A stretch of DNA of 48,397 nucleotides, from the NCBI GenBank assembly GCA_018698795.1, contig JABIPG010000266.1:1-48397 (forward strand). Direction: 5' to 3'. This document shows positions 1-11,355 of this stretch, piece after piece (within the stretch, counting starts at the first letter, position 1; each line of letters starts with the position of its first letter). The translations under genes and the position numbers were made by a program. The notes beneath the pieces were generated by a model that ran no database searches, was not told the origin of the DNA, and saw only the letters and a program-made list of their open reading frames with translations. The DNA is from Rhodospirillaceae bacterium (GTDB lineage: Bacteria; Pseudomonadota; Alphaproteobacteria; Rhodospirillales; Casp-alpha2).

Positions 1-386
1 CTCTGCCGATTACAGATACCGAGCCTTCTTCCGATCACCGTATTTGGGGCAACATTTGACATACTCGGTCGTGCCTTTATGCTTTGATGAGATGTTCAAA
101 AGCGACACCATCACTGTCCGCAATGCCCGTAATGTCCGTCATATTCCCAATGACGTGGGCTATAAACTTCGAAATAACGCCCCAGCGAAGCACGAGCGCC
201 GAAATCGCGTGACTCATTTCAGTTGGGTTTTCACGGGCAAGCATGCCATGCCCCACGCCGAGCATCTCATTCCTTTCCGGACTTAGGTTAAGGCTCAGCG
301 AGCGCTTTTCCATCGCCTCTCTATCGCCCGCGTATGCGCGGCGTCACCTTCTTGTATTCAAGAAAAAAGTAGTTCCGGAGTATCTA
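1..386. other. Left-edge non-coding stretch, leader of the methyltransferase gene
   Basis: No convincing gene is seen. Two short open frames on opposite strands (about 80 codons each) overlap one another and resemble no family I recognise. The stretch carries a promoter-like pair at 56-83 and ends in the Shine-Dalgarno-like GGAG at 377-380 ahead of the ATG at 387. The leader would be about 300 nt, long for a simple gene. A partial upstream gene may have ended before base 1. Confidence 0.4.
56..83 (+). promoter_or_regulatory. Putative sigma70-type promoter
   Basis: A perfect TTGACA (56-61) is followed after 16 nt by TATGCT (78-83), which fits a housekeeping promoter pointing toward the methyltransferase/thioesterase pair. 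This is a sequence match only. Confidence 0.35.
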
Positions 387-1403
387 ATGCCTAAACTTGC
401 TGAAACCGCCGAAGACGTCTCTTTGATAGCCTTTGGCTTCATGGCGTCCAAAGCCTTGTTTGCTGCCCTACATATCGACGTGTTCACACACTTGGCTGAG
501 GGTGCGAAAAGCTGTGCCGAGATATCTGAAGTAACGAATGTCCCCGAAAATCGCATCATCACGCTTATGACGGCGCTGGGTAGTGTCGGCCTCGTCGCAA
601 GAGACGGAGAGCGTTATGCTAATTCTCCGGGGGCGGAAGGGTTTTTATCTCGAGCGTCAAAATACGATTTCGGTGATTATCTGCGTTACCAGATCGATCA
701 GCAAATGTATCCCTTCCTTGGTCAGTTAAATGAGGTTCTGGACGGCACCCTGGGGCCCGATGCCGTCGATTCTTACCAGCACTGGATGTCCGACCCAGAC
801 CAGGCTGCCTTGTACAGCAACGCACAGCACGCGGGCTCACTTGGCCCGGGCCGAACCATAGCTCGAACGATCGATTTGACGGGAGCAAAATCGTTGCTCG
901 ACGTCGGCGGCGGAACGGGCGCCATGACCATTCGCTTGTTGGAGGCGAACCCGGAACTGACATCGACGATTATCGATTTCCCCAATGTCAGTGAAATTGG
1001 GTGGCGCTTCATTTCAGAGGCCGGGATGGTCGACCGAGTCCGTTATATTCCCTCGAACGCACTCAAAGCCGAATGGCCGGGAGAACAAGACGCGGTTCTC
1101 ATGTCCTACCTGTTCAGTGGTGTCCCTGGGGAAGAAGTGCCGGTACTCGTGCAACGTGCCTTCGATTGTTTGGCGCCGAACGGTACCTACATGGTGCATG
1201 ACTTCATGGTTGAAGAAGACCGCTCCGGTCCTGCCCAAGCAGCCCTATGGCAGCTTCAGCACATGGCCTTTACGCCTGATGCCCATTCCGTAACGGCGGG
1301 CGGGCTGAAACGAGAAATGACTAAAGCCGGCTTCATCGATGTTCACGATGACCAGACGATTCCTGGCCTAACGCATCTTGTTCACGCAAAAAAGCCGAGT
1401 TAA
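387..1403 (+). CDS. SAM-dependent O-methyltransferase (acetylserotonin OMT-like family)
   Basis: The 338-residue protein fits the two-part family-2 O-methyltransferases. Residues 15-95 form a winged-helix dimerisation region with the typical small hydrophobic helices. A Rossmann methyltransferase domain follows, with the SAM-binding glycine motif DVGGGTG at 172-178, an acidic strand end (IIDFP, about 201-205) and the late VHDFM strand. Relatives methylate hydroxyls of small aromatic, polyketide or carotenoid-type substrates; the substrate here cannot be read. The frame is open further upstream, but ATG 387 is chosen because GGAG sits 6 nt before it and the family homology starts there. The thioesterase gene begins at the very next base after the stop, so the two are probably co-translated and may act on one acyl or polyketide-like substrate. 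Confidence 0.85.
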   Translation: MPKLAETAEDVSLIAFGFMASKALFAALHIDVFTHLAEGAKSCAEISEVTNVPENRIITLMTALGSVGLVARDGERYANSPGAEGFLSRASKYDFGDYLRYQIDQQMYPFLGQLNEVLDGTLGPDAVDSYQHWMSDPDQAALYSNAQHAGSLGPGRTIARTIDLTGAKSLLDVGGGTGAMTIRLLEANPELTSTIIDFPNVSEIGWRFISEAGMVDRVRYIPSNALKAEWPGEQDAVLMSYLFSGVPGEEVPVLVQRAFDCLAPNGTYMVHDFMVEEDRSGPAQAALWQLQHMAFTPDAHSVTAGGLKREMTKAGFIDVHDDQTIPGLTHLVHAKKPS

Positions 1404-1847
1404 GTGGTGGCCCGATCCGAATTTAATTTTCATTGGTCGTTTCGTGTCCGCTACAGCGAAATCGATGGGCAACGTGTGGTTTTCAACGCCCATTATCTTA
1501 CCTACTTCGATACGGCAATCACCGAGTATTTTCGTGCATTGCCTTACGATTACATAGGCCAGATTGAGCGCACCGGAGAGGATTTTCATACGGTCAAGAC
1601 CGTGGTTGAGTACAAACAGCCCATCGGTTTCGATGACGACATTGAAGTCTATGTGCGGATGGCTCACATAGGGCGATCTTCTCTTACCTTCGCATTGGAG
1701 ATTTATCTCAAAAACCATGAGACCATGAAGGCATGCGGAGAGGTGGTTTGGGTCAATACTTGTCAGCGAACACATACATCAGCAGCACTACCCCAAGAAC
1801 TCATCGACAAAGTGAAGGCCTTCGAAAGCTTTAGTGCCACCACTTAG
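1404..1847 (+). CDS. Hotdog-fold acyl-CoA thioesterase (YbgC/FadM-like)
   Basis: A 147-residue protein of usual 4-hydroxybenzoyl-CoA thioesterase-family length. The N-terminal segment RYSEIDGQRVVFNAHYLTYF corresponds to the family's catalytic Asp-containing loop and the hotdog helix; the rest is the antiparallel sheet. These enzymes hydrolyse acyl-CoA or aryl-CoA thioesters in the cytoplasm. The gene starts with GTG immediately after the TAA of the methyltransferase, with no gap, which implies translational coupling. Substrate unknown. The start could instead be the second GTG at 1407, with little effect on the protein. Confidence 0.82.
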   Translation: MVARSEFNFHWSFRVRYSEIDGQRVVFNAHYLTYFDTAITEYFRALPYDYIGQIERTGEDFHTVKTVVEYKQPIGFDDDIEVYVRMAHIGRSSLTFALEIYLKNHETMKACGEVVWVNTCQRTHTSAALPQELIDKVKAFESFSATT

Positions 1848-1968
1848 GTTTCCGCAACCACTTGTCTCCTGCCGCCTTGGGTCAGAAGCAGTAGGTTCAC
1901 AAAACCCGAGGAGATGCCCGCTTAACGACACCTACTGGTTTTATGCACTGGCATTTTTTAGTGCTGCG

Positions 1969-2730
1969 CTAATTCTTCAAACGGTACCCGGTCTTGAAAA
2001 TCCACCAGGTGATGGCCGTGCAAATACCCAAGAACAGGAAGATCATAGCAATGCTGATAGCAATCGAAATGTCGGCGATTTCATAGAAGCTCCAACGGAA
2101 ACCGCTGATCAGGTATAGCACCGGGTTGAGCAGCGTCACCTTTTGCCAAATCGGCGGCAGCATGTCGATGGAATAAAAACTGCCGCCCAAGAACGCCAAC
2201 GGCGTGACGATCAGCAGCGGTATCAACTGCAGTTTCTCGAAGTTGTCCGCCCAAATGCCGATAATGAAGCCGAACAGACTGAAGGTGATTGCCGTCAGCA
2301 CTAAGAACAACAGCATCCAGAACGGATGGGCGATTTGGACCGGCACGAATAGCCCGGACGTCGCCAGGATAATCAGCCCCAAGACCACCGATTTCGTCGC
2401 CGCGGCTCCGGCGTAACCCACCACGATCTCAAAATGCGACACCGGCGCGGAAAGAATTTCGTAAATCGTGCCGGTGAATTTTGGAAAGAAGATGCCGAAC
2501 GATGCGTTGGATATGCTCTGCATCAACAGTGTCAGCATAATCAACCCCGGCACGATAAAGGCACCGTAAGGGACGCCGCCGATCTCGGTTATCCGTGATC
2601 CGATAGCGGTGCCGAAAACAACGAAGTACAACGACGTCGAGATCACCGGCGAAACGATGCTTTGCAGCAACGTACGTTTGGTGCGTGCCATCTCGAATTT
2701 GTAGATCGCCATCACGCCGCGCAAATTCAT
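1969..2730 (-). CDS. ABC-2 type transporter permease (YadH-like)
   Basis: The 253-residue integral membrane protein has about six hydrophobic segments and the ABC-2 layout: a short cytoplasmic N-terminus, a first helix pair around residues 25-70, a central block of helices, and the conserved late region [13 protein letters not shown] followed by [14 protein letters not shown]. Such permeases pair with a YadG/DrrA-type ATPase to export lipids, polysaccharides or drugs. The ATG overlaps the stop of the ATPase gene by 4 nt (2727-2730), so the two subunits are made together. The exported substrate cannot be inferred. Confidence 0.9.
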   Translation of the reverse strand: MNLRGVMAIYKFEMARTKRTLLQSIVSPVISTSLYFVVFGTAIGSRITEIGGVPYGAFIVPGLIMLTLLMQSISNASFGIFFPKFTGTIYEILSAPVSHFEIVVGYAGAAATKSVVLGLIILATSGLFVPVQIAHPFWMLLFLVLTAITFSLFGFIIGIWADNFEKLQLIPLLIVTPLAFLGGSFYSIDMLPPIWQKVTLLNPVLYLISGFRWSFYEIADISIAISIAMIFLFLGICTAITWWIFKTGYRLKN

Positions 2731-3653
2731 GGCTCACTCCGGACCAGGCCAACGAAAATGTCTTCCAGCGAACTCTGCTTCGTCACCATGTCCTTGTAGC
2801 GGATGCCGGCGGCGACCAGATCCGCCATCAAGGCGGTAATGCCTTTGTGCTCGGCATGGATATCGTAGGTATAAACCAATTGCATGCCGTCACTGGTGAG
2901 TTCCATATCGTAGCTGCTTAGTGACGCCGGGATTGCGTCAAGCTTGTGTTGCAGCTCCAAGATCAACTGCTTCTTGCCGAGTTTGCGCATCAGTTCGACC
3001 TTGTCGTCGACAACGATGATCTCACCACCATTGATGACGGCGACCCGGTCGGCGATTTCCTCGGCTTCCTCAATGTAGTGGGTGGTCAAGATAATGGTGA
3101 CGCCTGTGTCGCGCAGCCCGCGCACCACCGCCCACATCTCTTTCCTGAGTTCCACGTCGACGCCGGCCGTCGGCTCATCAAGAAACAAAATACGCGGCTC
3201 GTGCGACAACGCCTTGGCGATCAACAGCCGGCGTTTCATACCGCCCGAAAGGGTGATGATTTTGGCGTCGCGCTTATCCCACAACGACAAAGAGCGCAGT
3301 ACGTGCTCAATATGGCTGGGGTTAGGCACTTTGCCGAACAGCCCGCGACTGAAGCTCACACTGCCCCAAACGGTCTCAAAGGTATCGGTGGTCAGTTCCT
3401 GCGGTACCAACCCGATCATGGCGCGGGTTTTCTTGTAATCTGTAATGATGTCGTGCCCGGCGACGCTGACGCTACCCGCACTCGGGTTGACGATACCGCA
3501 GATGATGCTGATCAACGTCGTCTTGCCCGCACCATTGGGGCCCAGCAATGCCAGGATTTCGCCTTCTCGGATATCCAAGTCAATTTCGCGCAGCGCCACG
3601 AAGCCCGACGCGTAGGACTTTGAAATACCGGCAATGGAGATGATATCTGTCAT
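2727..3653 (-). CDS. ABC transporter ATP-binding protein (YadG/DrrA-like)
   Basis: The 308-residue nucleotide-binding subunit shows Walker A GPNGAGKT (38-45), the Q-loop VPQE (about 83-86), the signature LSGGMKRRL (135-143) and Walker [11 protein letters not shown] (155-164). A long C-terminal extension after about residue 220 is typical of the DrrA-like exporters. It powers the ABC-2 permease encoded just downstream with a 4-nt overlap. The gene faces away from enolase; the 140-nt gap between them must hold both promoters. Confidence 0.92.
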   Translation of the reverse strand: MTDIISIAGISKSYASGFVALREIDLDIREGEILALLGPNGAGKTTLISIICGIVNPSAGSVSVAGHDIITDYKKTRAMIGLVPQELTTDTFETVWGSVSFSRGLFGKVPNPSHIEHVLRSLSLWDKRDAKIITLSGGMKRRLLIAKALSHEPRILFLDEPTAGVDVELRKEMWAVVRGLRDTGVTIILTTHYIEEAEEIADRVAVINGGEIIVVDDKVELMRKLGKKQLILELQHKLDAIPASLSSYDMELTSDGMQLVYTYDIHAEHKGITALMADLVAAGIRYKDMVTKQSSLEDIFVGLVRSEP

Positions 3654-3728
3654 GATCCGGTGATAGGCGTCAGGCCCGCCGGGAGCAATGAAAATCGTCG
3701 GTCGCGAAACGTACTCAACCTTACGCTT

Positions 3729-3749
3729 GCCGCTGGGCGAACCAGCGGC
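3729..3749 (+). promoter_or_regulatory. GC-rich hairpin in the eno leader
   Basis: GCCGCTGG (3729-3736) and CCAGCGGC (3742-3749) form a perfect 8-bp stem around a 5-nt loop, 45 nt before the eno start codon. No U-run follows, so it is not a standard terminator. It may be a 5' UTR stability or regulatory hairpin, or an operator in the intergenic region shared with the ABC genes. Confidence 0.4.
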
Positions 3750-3754
3750 TATGA

Positions 3755-5068
<1,314 letters not shown>

Positions 5069-5104
5069 ACACAGCCAAATCGGCGTTTTTCCTGGAAACT
5101 CGAA

Positions 5105-5133
5105 TTGAACGACCAAATATTGTACCCTAGATA
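5105..5133 (+). promoter_or_regulatory. Putative promoter of the PAS_5 gene
   Basis: TTGAAC (5105-5110) and TAGATA (5128-5133) are separated by 17 nt, about 30 nt before the start codon at 5164. It is a reasonable sigma70-like match in an AT-rich gap after eno. Confidence 0.35.
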
Positions 5134-5163
5134 AAGTAGATTCGAGGTTATTGGTGAGGGTAC

Positions 5164-5691
5164 ATGTCGGATCGCGGCACGCCGCCAACGATTGAATTGA
5201 CAATCGGCATTGAGTTGCCGGAACCATTCCGGCACGCTTATGCCTACTGGTTGAAGTTAACGCCGCCCGGTGCCCCAGGACCAACGGTCGACGATTTCCA
5301 TATCGATGAACTCGAACCGCGCATTATTCCTTGGTCCGTCTTGGTCGATGTCATCGCTGAACCGCTGGATTTCAAATATCGGTTCTGGGGGACGGAGCGA
5401 TCAAACCTGATCGGCTCGGAGATGACAGGCCTGACGACTGCCGCCATCCCTACGCCCCACATGCGCGACGCGAATATTCGGGAGTACACTGATGTCTGCG
5501 AACGCTCGAAGCCTCTGCTGTGTCAAACGCCAGTGACCACGGGTTCGGGACGCCGAGCCGTTTTCCAATCGATCAGATTACCTCTCTTTGATGACCAAGG
5601 ACGCGTATCGCGAATATTCTCGGCAATGAACCACGACCGGATCGATGATGTCAGTTATGAGTTTTACGGTACAAAATCGGGATTTCAGTAA
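5164..5691 (+). CDS. PAS domain protein (PAS_5 family)
   Basis: The 175-residue soluble protein resembles alphaproteobacterial single-domain PAS_5 proteins: an amphipathic N-terminal helix with the YWLKL segment, then the PAS core (about 45-165) with the conserved pattern FKYRFWGTERSNLIGSEMTG and a late strand LPLFDDQGRVSRIF. There is no effector domain, so it probably senses a small ligand or partners with another protein. A GAGGG motif lies just before the ATG. It is the first gene after eno and breaks the usual eno-ftsB adjacency. Function unknown. Confidence 0.75.
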   Translation: MSDRGTPPTIELTIGIELPEPFRHAYAYWLKLTPPGAPGPTVDDFHIDELEPRIIPWSVLVDVIAEPLDFKYRFWGTERSNLIGSEMTGLTTAAIPTPHMRDANIREYTDVCERSKPLLCQTPVTTGSGRRAVFQSIRLPLFDDQGRVSRIFSAMNHDRIDDVSYEFYGTKSGFQ

Positions 5692-5813
5692 AGATCTTTA
5701 GCCAATGATCTTGTACGCCTTCAATCGGTAACGCCTTGTTAAGACCCCCGGCGCTATTCTGATTTTGGGTTTGGGACTGTGGGTTGATCGTCAATGGCAA
5801 TCCATGGTTTATT

Positions 5814-6140
5814 ATGTCGTTCTTCCACGACACTGTTAAAAGATTGAAGCATTTGGCCGTCCCGTTTTTCGGGGTTTCGGTCACGATTTATTTTGCCTAC
5901 CATATTTTTCAAGGTGATCGCGGGCTGCTGGCCTGGTGGCAGCTGCAGAAACAAGTGGTCAAAGCGGAAGCCACGGCACAATCCACCGGCGGCAAACGCA
6001 GTTATCTCGAAAACCGCGTCAAATTACTTAATCCCCACAGCCTCGATCCTGACATGCTCGAAGAGCGTGCGCGGCTGATGCTGAACTTCGGCCATGCCGA
6101 TGAAGTCGTCATTCTTGATCCAGAAAGGAAAATAAGATGA
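5814..6140 (+). CDS. Septum formation initiator family protein (FtsB/DivIC-like)
   Basis: A 108-residue single-pass protein: one hydrophobic segment (about 13-30, LAVPFFGVSVTIYFAYHIF), then a periplasmic helical region with coiled-coil character (about 35-75) and the conserved LDPDMLEERARLMLNFGHADEVVIL end. FtsB/DivIC proteins bridge FtsL and FtsQ in the divisome. In alphaproteobacteria this gene normally sits between eno and pdhA, as here. ATG 5814 is chosen; an in-frame TTG at 5784 would add ten residues. The stop overlaps the next start (ATGA, 6137-6140). Confidence 0.85.
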   Translation: MSFFHDTVKRLKHLAVPFFGVSVTIYFAYHIFQGDRGLLAWWQLQKQVVKAEATAQSTGGKRSYLENRVKLLNPHSLDPDMLEERARLMLNFGHADEVVILDPERKIR

Positions 6141-6604
6141 GCGCTCCCTATGAGACACTGGCTGAGACATTAGAGCCCCCATTCGTCGCAGCGATCATAA
6201 GCGATACGGCAATTGTTTCACACCTGACGGAATGTGAGCGCCGCCCATCGGACGAGATGGTGAGCCTTGCCCCTGCGCAAAGCGGATTTCTCGGGCTAGA
6301 AACGACGAAAGATGACAATGGGCGATGGATATCCGTCTCCTACTGGCAAGACATGACCGCATTCAACACCTGGCGCGGCACCTGTGCCGAACGGATAGCC
6401 AGTGTGTTTCCGGAAGCGCCACTAGAAAGCCTTTGCCATATTCGAGTTGCAAATGTCGACGAACCCGTGAAGCGACCGCGCAACCGCCATCTACGTGCGG
6501 ACGAGCCGGTTCCCACGAGTTCTTTGCCGTCAACGCGCACACGCTCTCTGTTAAACGTCATTCCTTCCATTGCGGGGTTGTTCGGCCATGTCCATGCTCG
6601 TTGA
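6137..6604 (+). CDS. ABM-like dimeric alpha/beta-barrel protein 1
   Basis: A 155-residue protein with one antibiotic-biosynthesis-monooxygenase-like ferredoxin fold in its middle: the segment SGFLGLETTKDDNGRWISVS, then YWQDMTAFNTWRG, is the family's strand-strand-helix signature, and LCHIRVANV is the closing strand. The C-terminal 45 residues (from about 110) are Arg/Pro-rich and look disordered. ABM proteins include monooxygenases and heme-handling proteins, so the reaction cannot be stated. Its ATG overlaps the ftsB-like stop by 4 nt, and it overlaps the next ORF, so all three are probably co-translated. It is unusual at this position. Confidence 0.62.
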   Translation: MSAPYETLAETLEPPFVAAIISDTAIVSHLTECERRPSDEMVSLAPAQSGFLGLETTKDDNGRWISVSYWQDMTAFNTWRGTCAERIASVFPEAPLESLCHIRVANVDEPVKRPRNRHLRADEPVPTSSLPSTRTRSLLNVIPSIAGLFGHVHAR

Positions 6605-6941
6605 TCTCGAAAAACCGCCGTTTTTCACGGCTGTCTATTTAACGCCACCAGCGGACGTCGATCCGGGCTTGTTTTCAGAAGCGGCATCGACCCTTGTCTC
6701 CACCGCTATGCTATTGTCTGGATTTGTCGGTTTCGCAGACGACGAGGGCGCACAAGATCGAAAAGTCAAAATCGTCTACTGGCGAACCTACCATGCCATG
6801 CGCGCCTGGCGCCGCACGGCTCGTGATCTATTGCCGCATCGTATCGAAATGGAGGACTGTGTCGCGTCTGAGGGATGCCATTGGCAATGGTTCGAACACA
6901 GACAAATTTCACGCAATCTCCCTCGCGGAAAGGCTGCATAA
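6588..6941 (+). CDS. ABM-like dimeric alpha/beta-barrel protein 2
   Basis: A 117-residue protein that repeats the pattern of its upstream neighbour: SGFVGF, then KVKIVYWRTYHAMRAWRRT, followed by WQWFEHR near the end, like the aromatic end of ABM domains. The two genes probably arose by tandem duplication, although sequence identity is low. The start is uncertain: ATG 6588, ATG 6594 or TTG 6570 all overlap the end of the preceding gene. No enzymatic role can be assigned. Confidence 0.6.
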   Translation: MSMLVDLEKPPFFTAVYLTPPADVDPGLFSEAASTLVSTAMLLSGFVGFADDEGAQDRKVKIVYWRTYHAMRAWRRTARDLLPHRIEMEDCVASEGCHWQWFEHRQISRNLPRGKAA

Positions 6942-7121
6942 TTCCAAATTAACTGTTTTACAATTAATTTAATACCAAAATCGCACATTCAATGACGTTA
7001 TAACGCGAAATTTTGTTGCGCGCTTAACTGATCCTTCCTAAATTGAGCTAACTTGAGTGTTAATTCGACGGACCATAACCACGGTCGCCACCCAAGTGAA
7101 CGCCGATTTAGGGAGATCACG
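6942..7121 (+). promoter_or_regulatory. AT-rich leader upstream of the PDH operon
   Basis: The 180-nt gap is much more AT-rich than its surroundings, especially 6942-7020, and precedes seven closely spaced genes. It is the natural place for the pdh promoter. I could not single out one -35/-10 pair with confidence. The segment ends with GGGAG (7111-7115) ahead of the pdhA ATG. Confidence 0.4.
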
Positions 7122-8180
7122 ATGGCAAAACCAGCCAAGACGCCAACCAAGACGTCAGCCAAGCCAGCATCGAAACGAGCGCCTCGGAAAAAGGCCCCGG
7201 CAAAACCGACGCGAGCCGACACACCGGAAACACTCCTCGAGTATTACGAACAAATGCTGCTGATCAGGCGCTTCGAAGAGAAAGCCGGGCAACTTTATGG
7301 CATGGGTTTGATCGGTGGTTTTTGCCATTTGTACATCGGCCAGGAAGCCGTTGTTGTCGGGATGCAGGCCGCCTCTAACGAAGGTGATTCAGTCATTACC
7401 AGTTATCGTGACCACGGCCACATGTTGGCTTGCGGCATGGACCCGAAAGGCGTCATGGCGGAGCTCACGGGTCGGCGCGGCGGTTATTCAAGGGGTAAAG
7501 GCGGCTCCATGCATATGTTCAGCCGCGAGAAAAACTTCTACGGCGGGCACGGCATTGTCGGTGCGCAGATGCCGCTCGGCACCGGTCTAGCTTTCGCCCA
7601 CAAATACAAGGAAGACGGTGGTGTATCCCACGCTTACTGCGGCGATGGCGCGATTAACCAAGGTCAGGTTTACGAAGCCTTCAACATGGCTAGCTTGTGG
7701 AAATTACCGGTGATTTACGTCATCGAAAACAACAAGTATGGCATGGGAACATCGATTGAACGGGCATCTGCCGTTGTTGAATTGGTTGATCGCGGTAAAT
7801 CTTTCGATATTCCGGGCGAACAGGTCAATGGCATGGATGTATCAGAAGTTCGGGCCGCCGCAGAAATGGCATCTGAATGGTGCCGGTCGGGCAAAGGACC
7901 GTTTATCCTCGAAATGAAGACATACCGCTATCGCGGCCACTCGATGTCGGACCCCGCCAAATATCGCTCTAAAGAAGAAGTATCCAAAGTGCGTCAGGAA
8001 ACTGACCCCATTGATACGTTGCGCGAGCGAATTTTAGGAAGTGGCGCAGCCGACGAGGCACAACTCAAAGAAATCGACCGCGAAGTGAAGGTTCTTGTTA
8101 CTGCTGCCGCTGAGTTCGCGCAGCAGAGCCCCGAGCCCGATACGTCGGAACTCTTTACGGACATTCTGCTCGAGGCCTAA
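7122..8180 (+). CDS. pdhA: Pyruvate dehydrogenase E1 component, alpha subunit
   Basis: The 352-residue thiamine-diphosphate enzyme subunit decarboxylates pyruvate and passes the acetyl group to lipoyl domains. Visible motifs are [14 protein letters not shown], the phosphorylation-loop-like [10 protein letters not shown] region in its bacterial form, and the ThDP/Mg motif [20 protein letters not shown] ending with ENNKYGMG. The first 30 residues are Lys/Ala/Pro-rich and probably flexible. ATG 7122 is supported by GGGAG 7 nt upstream and by homology. pdhB follows after 28 nt, and the subunits form the alpha2beta2 E1 heterotetramer. Confidence 0.97.
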   Translation: MAKPAKTPTKTSAKPASKRAPRKKAPAKPTRADTPETLLEYYEQMLLIRRFEEKAGQLYGMGLIGGFCHLYIGQEAVVVGMQAASNEGDSVITSYRDHGHMLACGMDPKGVMAELTGRRGGYSRGKGGSMHMFSREKNFYGGHGIVGAQMPLGTGLAFAHKYKEDGGVSHAYCGDGAINQGQVYEAFNMASLWKLPVIYVIENNKYGMGTSIERASAVVELVDRGKSFDIPGEQVNGMDVSEVRAAAEMASEWCRSGKGPFILEMKTYRYRGHSMSDPAKYRSKEEVSKVRQETDPIDTLRERILGSGAADEAQLKEIDREVKVLVTAAAEFAQQSPEPDTSELFTDILLEA

Positions 8181-8208
8181 GGCCCAGCATTCAAGGGAGA
8201 TACGAAAC

Positions 8209-9597
8209 ATGGCCATTCAGGTACTGATGCCGGCGCTTTCGCCGACCATGACCGAAGGCAACATCGCCAAGTGGTTAAAAGCTGAGGGTGATTCCATCAG
8301 CAGCGGCGATGTGCTTTGCGAAATCGAAACAGACAAAGCCACCATGGAAGTCGAAGCGGTCGACGAAGGTACGCTCGGCAAAATCCTCGTTGCTGAGGGC
8401 GCGGAGGGCGTCGCCGTGAATACGCCGATCGCCGTCATCTTGGAAGAAGGCGAGGATGCCAGCGCCGCGGATAGCGCGACGAGTTCAGCGCCCGCACCGC
8501 TCGCAGAGCCGGCCCCTGCGGAAGCTGCGCCTCAAGCGCCTCCCGCCGCAACCCCAGCGGCACCGACAGCTCCGGCGCCAAGTGTTGCCGTCGTTCCTGA
8601 ATATAGCGGCCCTACCAAGACCCAAACCGTACGCGAAGCCTTGCGCGATGCCATGGCTGAAGAGATGCGCAATGACGAAACAGTGTTCCTGATGGGCGAG
8701 GAAGTCGCTCAATATCAGGGCGCCTATAAAGTCAGCCAGGGCTTGCTTGATGAATTCGGTGATAAACGTGTCATTGATACACCGATCACCGAGCACGGCT
8801 TCACGGGCCTTGCCGTCGGCGCTGCCTACAATGGCTTGAAACCGATTGTCGAGTTCATGACCTTCAATTTCGCCATGCAGGCCATTGACCAGATTATCAA
8901 CTCGGCCGCCAAAACGCTTTATATGTCCGGTGGACAGATGGGGGCGCCGATGGTGTTTCGCGGCGCCAACGGCGCGGCGGCACGGGTCGGCGCACAGCAT
9001 TCGCAGTGCTACGCGGCTTGGTATTCGCAGGTTCCCGGTCTCAAGGTGGTCTCGCCCTGGTCAGCTGCGGACGCCAAAGGATTGCTGAAAGCCGCCATTC
9101 GCGATCCCAACCCCGTGGTCTTTCTGGAAAACGAAATCCTCTACGGCCAAAGCTTTGAAGTCCCCGATGACCCGGACTTCACCGTGCCGATTGGCAAAGC
9201 CAAGATCGAACGGCCCGGTAGCGACGTTACCATCACAGCATTCTCGATTTGCGTCGGCCATGCATTGGAAGCGGCGGAAAAGCTTGCAGCCGAGGGCATC
9301 GATGCCGAGGTCATCAACCTGCGTTCGCTCAGGCCGCTCGATACCGCAACCATCGTGCAGTCGGTACAAAAAACCAACCGCCTGGTCAGCGTTGAAGAAG
9401 GCTGGCCGTCGAGCGGTATCGGTGCCGAACTTGCCGCACGGATGATGGAAGAAGCCTTCGACTATCTCGACGCGCCGGTGAAGCGGGTGTGTAGCGAAGA
9501 CGTCCCAATGCCCTATGCGGCCAACCTGGAAGCGCTGACGCTTCCCAATGCCGACAAGGTCGTGGCAGCGGCGAAAGCCGTTTGCTACGCCGAATAG
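8209..9597 (+). CDS. pdhB: Pyruvate dehydrogenase E1 component, beta subunit with N-terminal lipoyl domain
   Basis: The 462-residue protein begins with a lipoyl domain (about 1-77; lipoylated lysine in [12 protein letters not shown]), then an Ala/Pro linker (about 85-135), then the E1 beta catalytic part (about 140-460) starting at [14 protein letters not shown] and containing the [14 protein letters not shown] and [17 protein letters not shown] segments. A lipoyl domain fused to E1 beta is characteristic of alphaproteobacteria and supports the taxonomic call. The start is ATG 8209 with AGGGAGA upstream. The lipoyl domain is almost identical to that of PdhC 1.4 kb downstream, so gene conversion between them is plausible. 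Confidence 0.97.
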   Translation: MAIQVLMPALSPTMTEGNIAKWLKAEGDSISSGDVLCEIETDKATMEVEAVDEGTLGKILVAEGAEGVAVNTPIAVILEEGEDASAADSATSSAPAPLAEPAPAEAAPQAPPAATPAAPTAPAPSVAVVPEYSGPTKTQTVREALRDAMAEEMRNDETVFLMGEEVAQYQGAYKVSQGLLDEFGDKRVIDTPITEHGFTGLAVGAAYNGLKPIVEFMTFNFAMQAIDQIINSAAKTLYMSGGQMGAPMVFRGANGAAARVGAQHSQCYAAWYSQVPGLKVVSPWSAADAKGLLKAAIRDPNPVVFLENEILYGQSFEVPDDPDFTVPIGKAKIERPGSDVTITAFSICVGHALEAAEKLAAEGIDAEVINLRSLRPLDTATIVQSVQKTNRLVSVEEGWPSSGIGAELAARMMEEAFDYLDAPVKRVCSEDVPMPYAANLEALTLPNADKVVAAAKAVCYAE

Positions 9598-9618
9598 GCC
9601 GGGAAGGGAGAACACATC

Positions 9619-10965
<1,347 letters not shown>

Positions 10966-10989
10966 GGCACCCGGTAGAGCGCCAGCGCC

Positions 10990-11352
10990 ATGGAGAAGAT
11001 CAACCTCGCCGACAAGTTCGCTCTATTCGACGATCATTGGTCGCCGAAAGTGGCGGGGCAGCTTGATGACTACGAGATCAAGCTGGTGAAGCTCGAAGGC
11101 GACTTCGTTTGGCACAAACACGACGACGTCGACGAGATGTTTATGGTCATCGACGGCACCATGGACGTCGCCTTCCGAGATAAAACCGTGACCCTGGAGG
11201 CCGGCGAGTTTCTGGTTGTGCCGAAGGGCGTTGAACACAAACCCTATGCGGAACACGAGTGCAGCGCCATGCTGTTCGAACGCAAGGGCGTCATCAATAC
11301 AGGCAATGCCAGCGAGGGCGACCTCACGCAGCGGCAAGTTGAGAGGATATAG
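10990..11352 (+). CDS. Small cupin-domain protein inside the PDH operon
   Basis: The 120-residue single-domain cupin has both motifs: motif 1 with metal ligands in WHKHDDVDEMFMVIDGTMDV (two His and a Glu) and motif 2 GEFLVVPKGVEHKPYA (His). All four usual metal ligands are present, so it may bind Fe, Mn or Zn. It lies 24 nt after pdhC and only 3 nt before lpdA, so it is expressed with the complex. Cupins range from enzymes to sugar or metal sensors, and the activity here is unknown. Its placement between E2 and E3 is the notable point. Confidence 0.85.
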   Translation: MEKINLADKFALFDDHWSPKVAGQLDDYEIKLVKLEGDFVWHKHDDVDEMFMVIDGTMDVAFRDKTVTLEAGEFLVVPKGVEHKPYAEHECSAMLFERKGVINTGNASEGDLTQRQVERI

Positions 11353-11355
11353 ACC

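Noticed and set aside
44-313. Two overlapping frames of about 80 codons on opposite strands at the left edge
   Set aside because: Neither has a convincing ribosome-binding site or family match, and they exclude each other. A transposase fragment was considered but no motif supports it.
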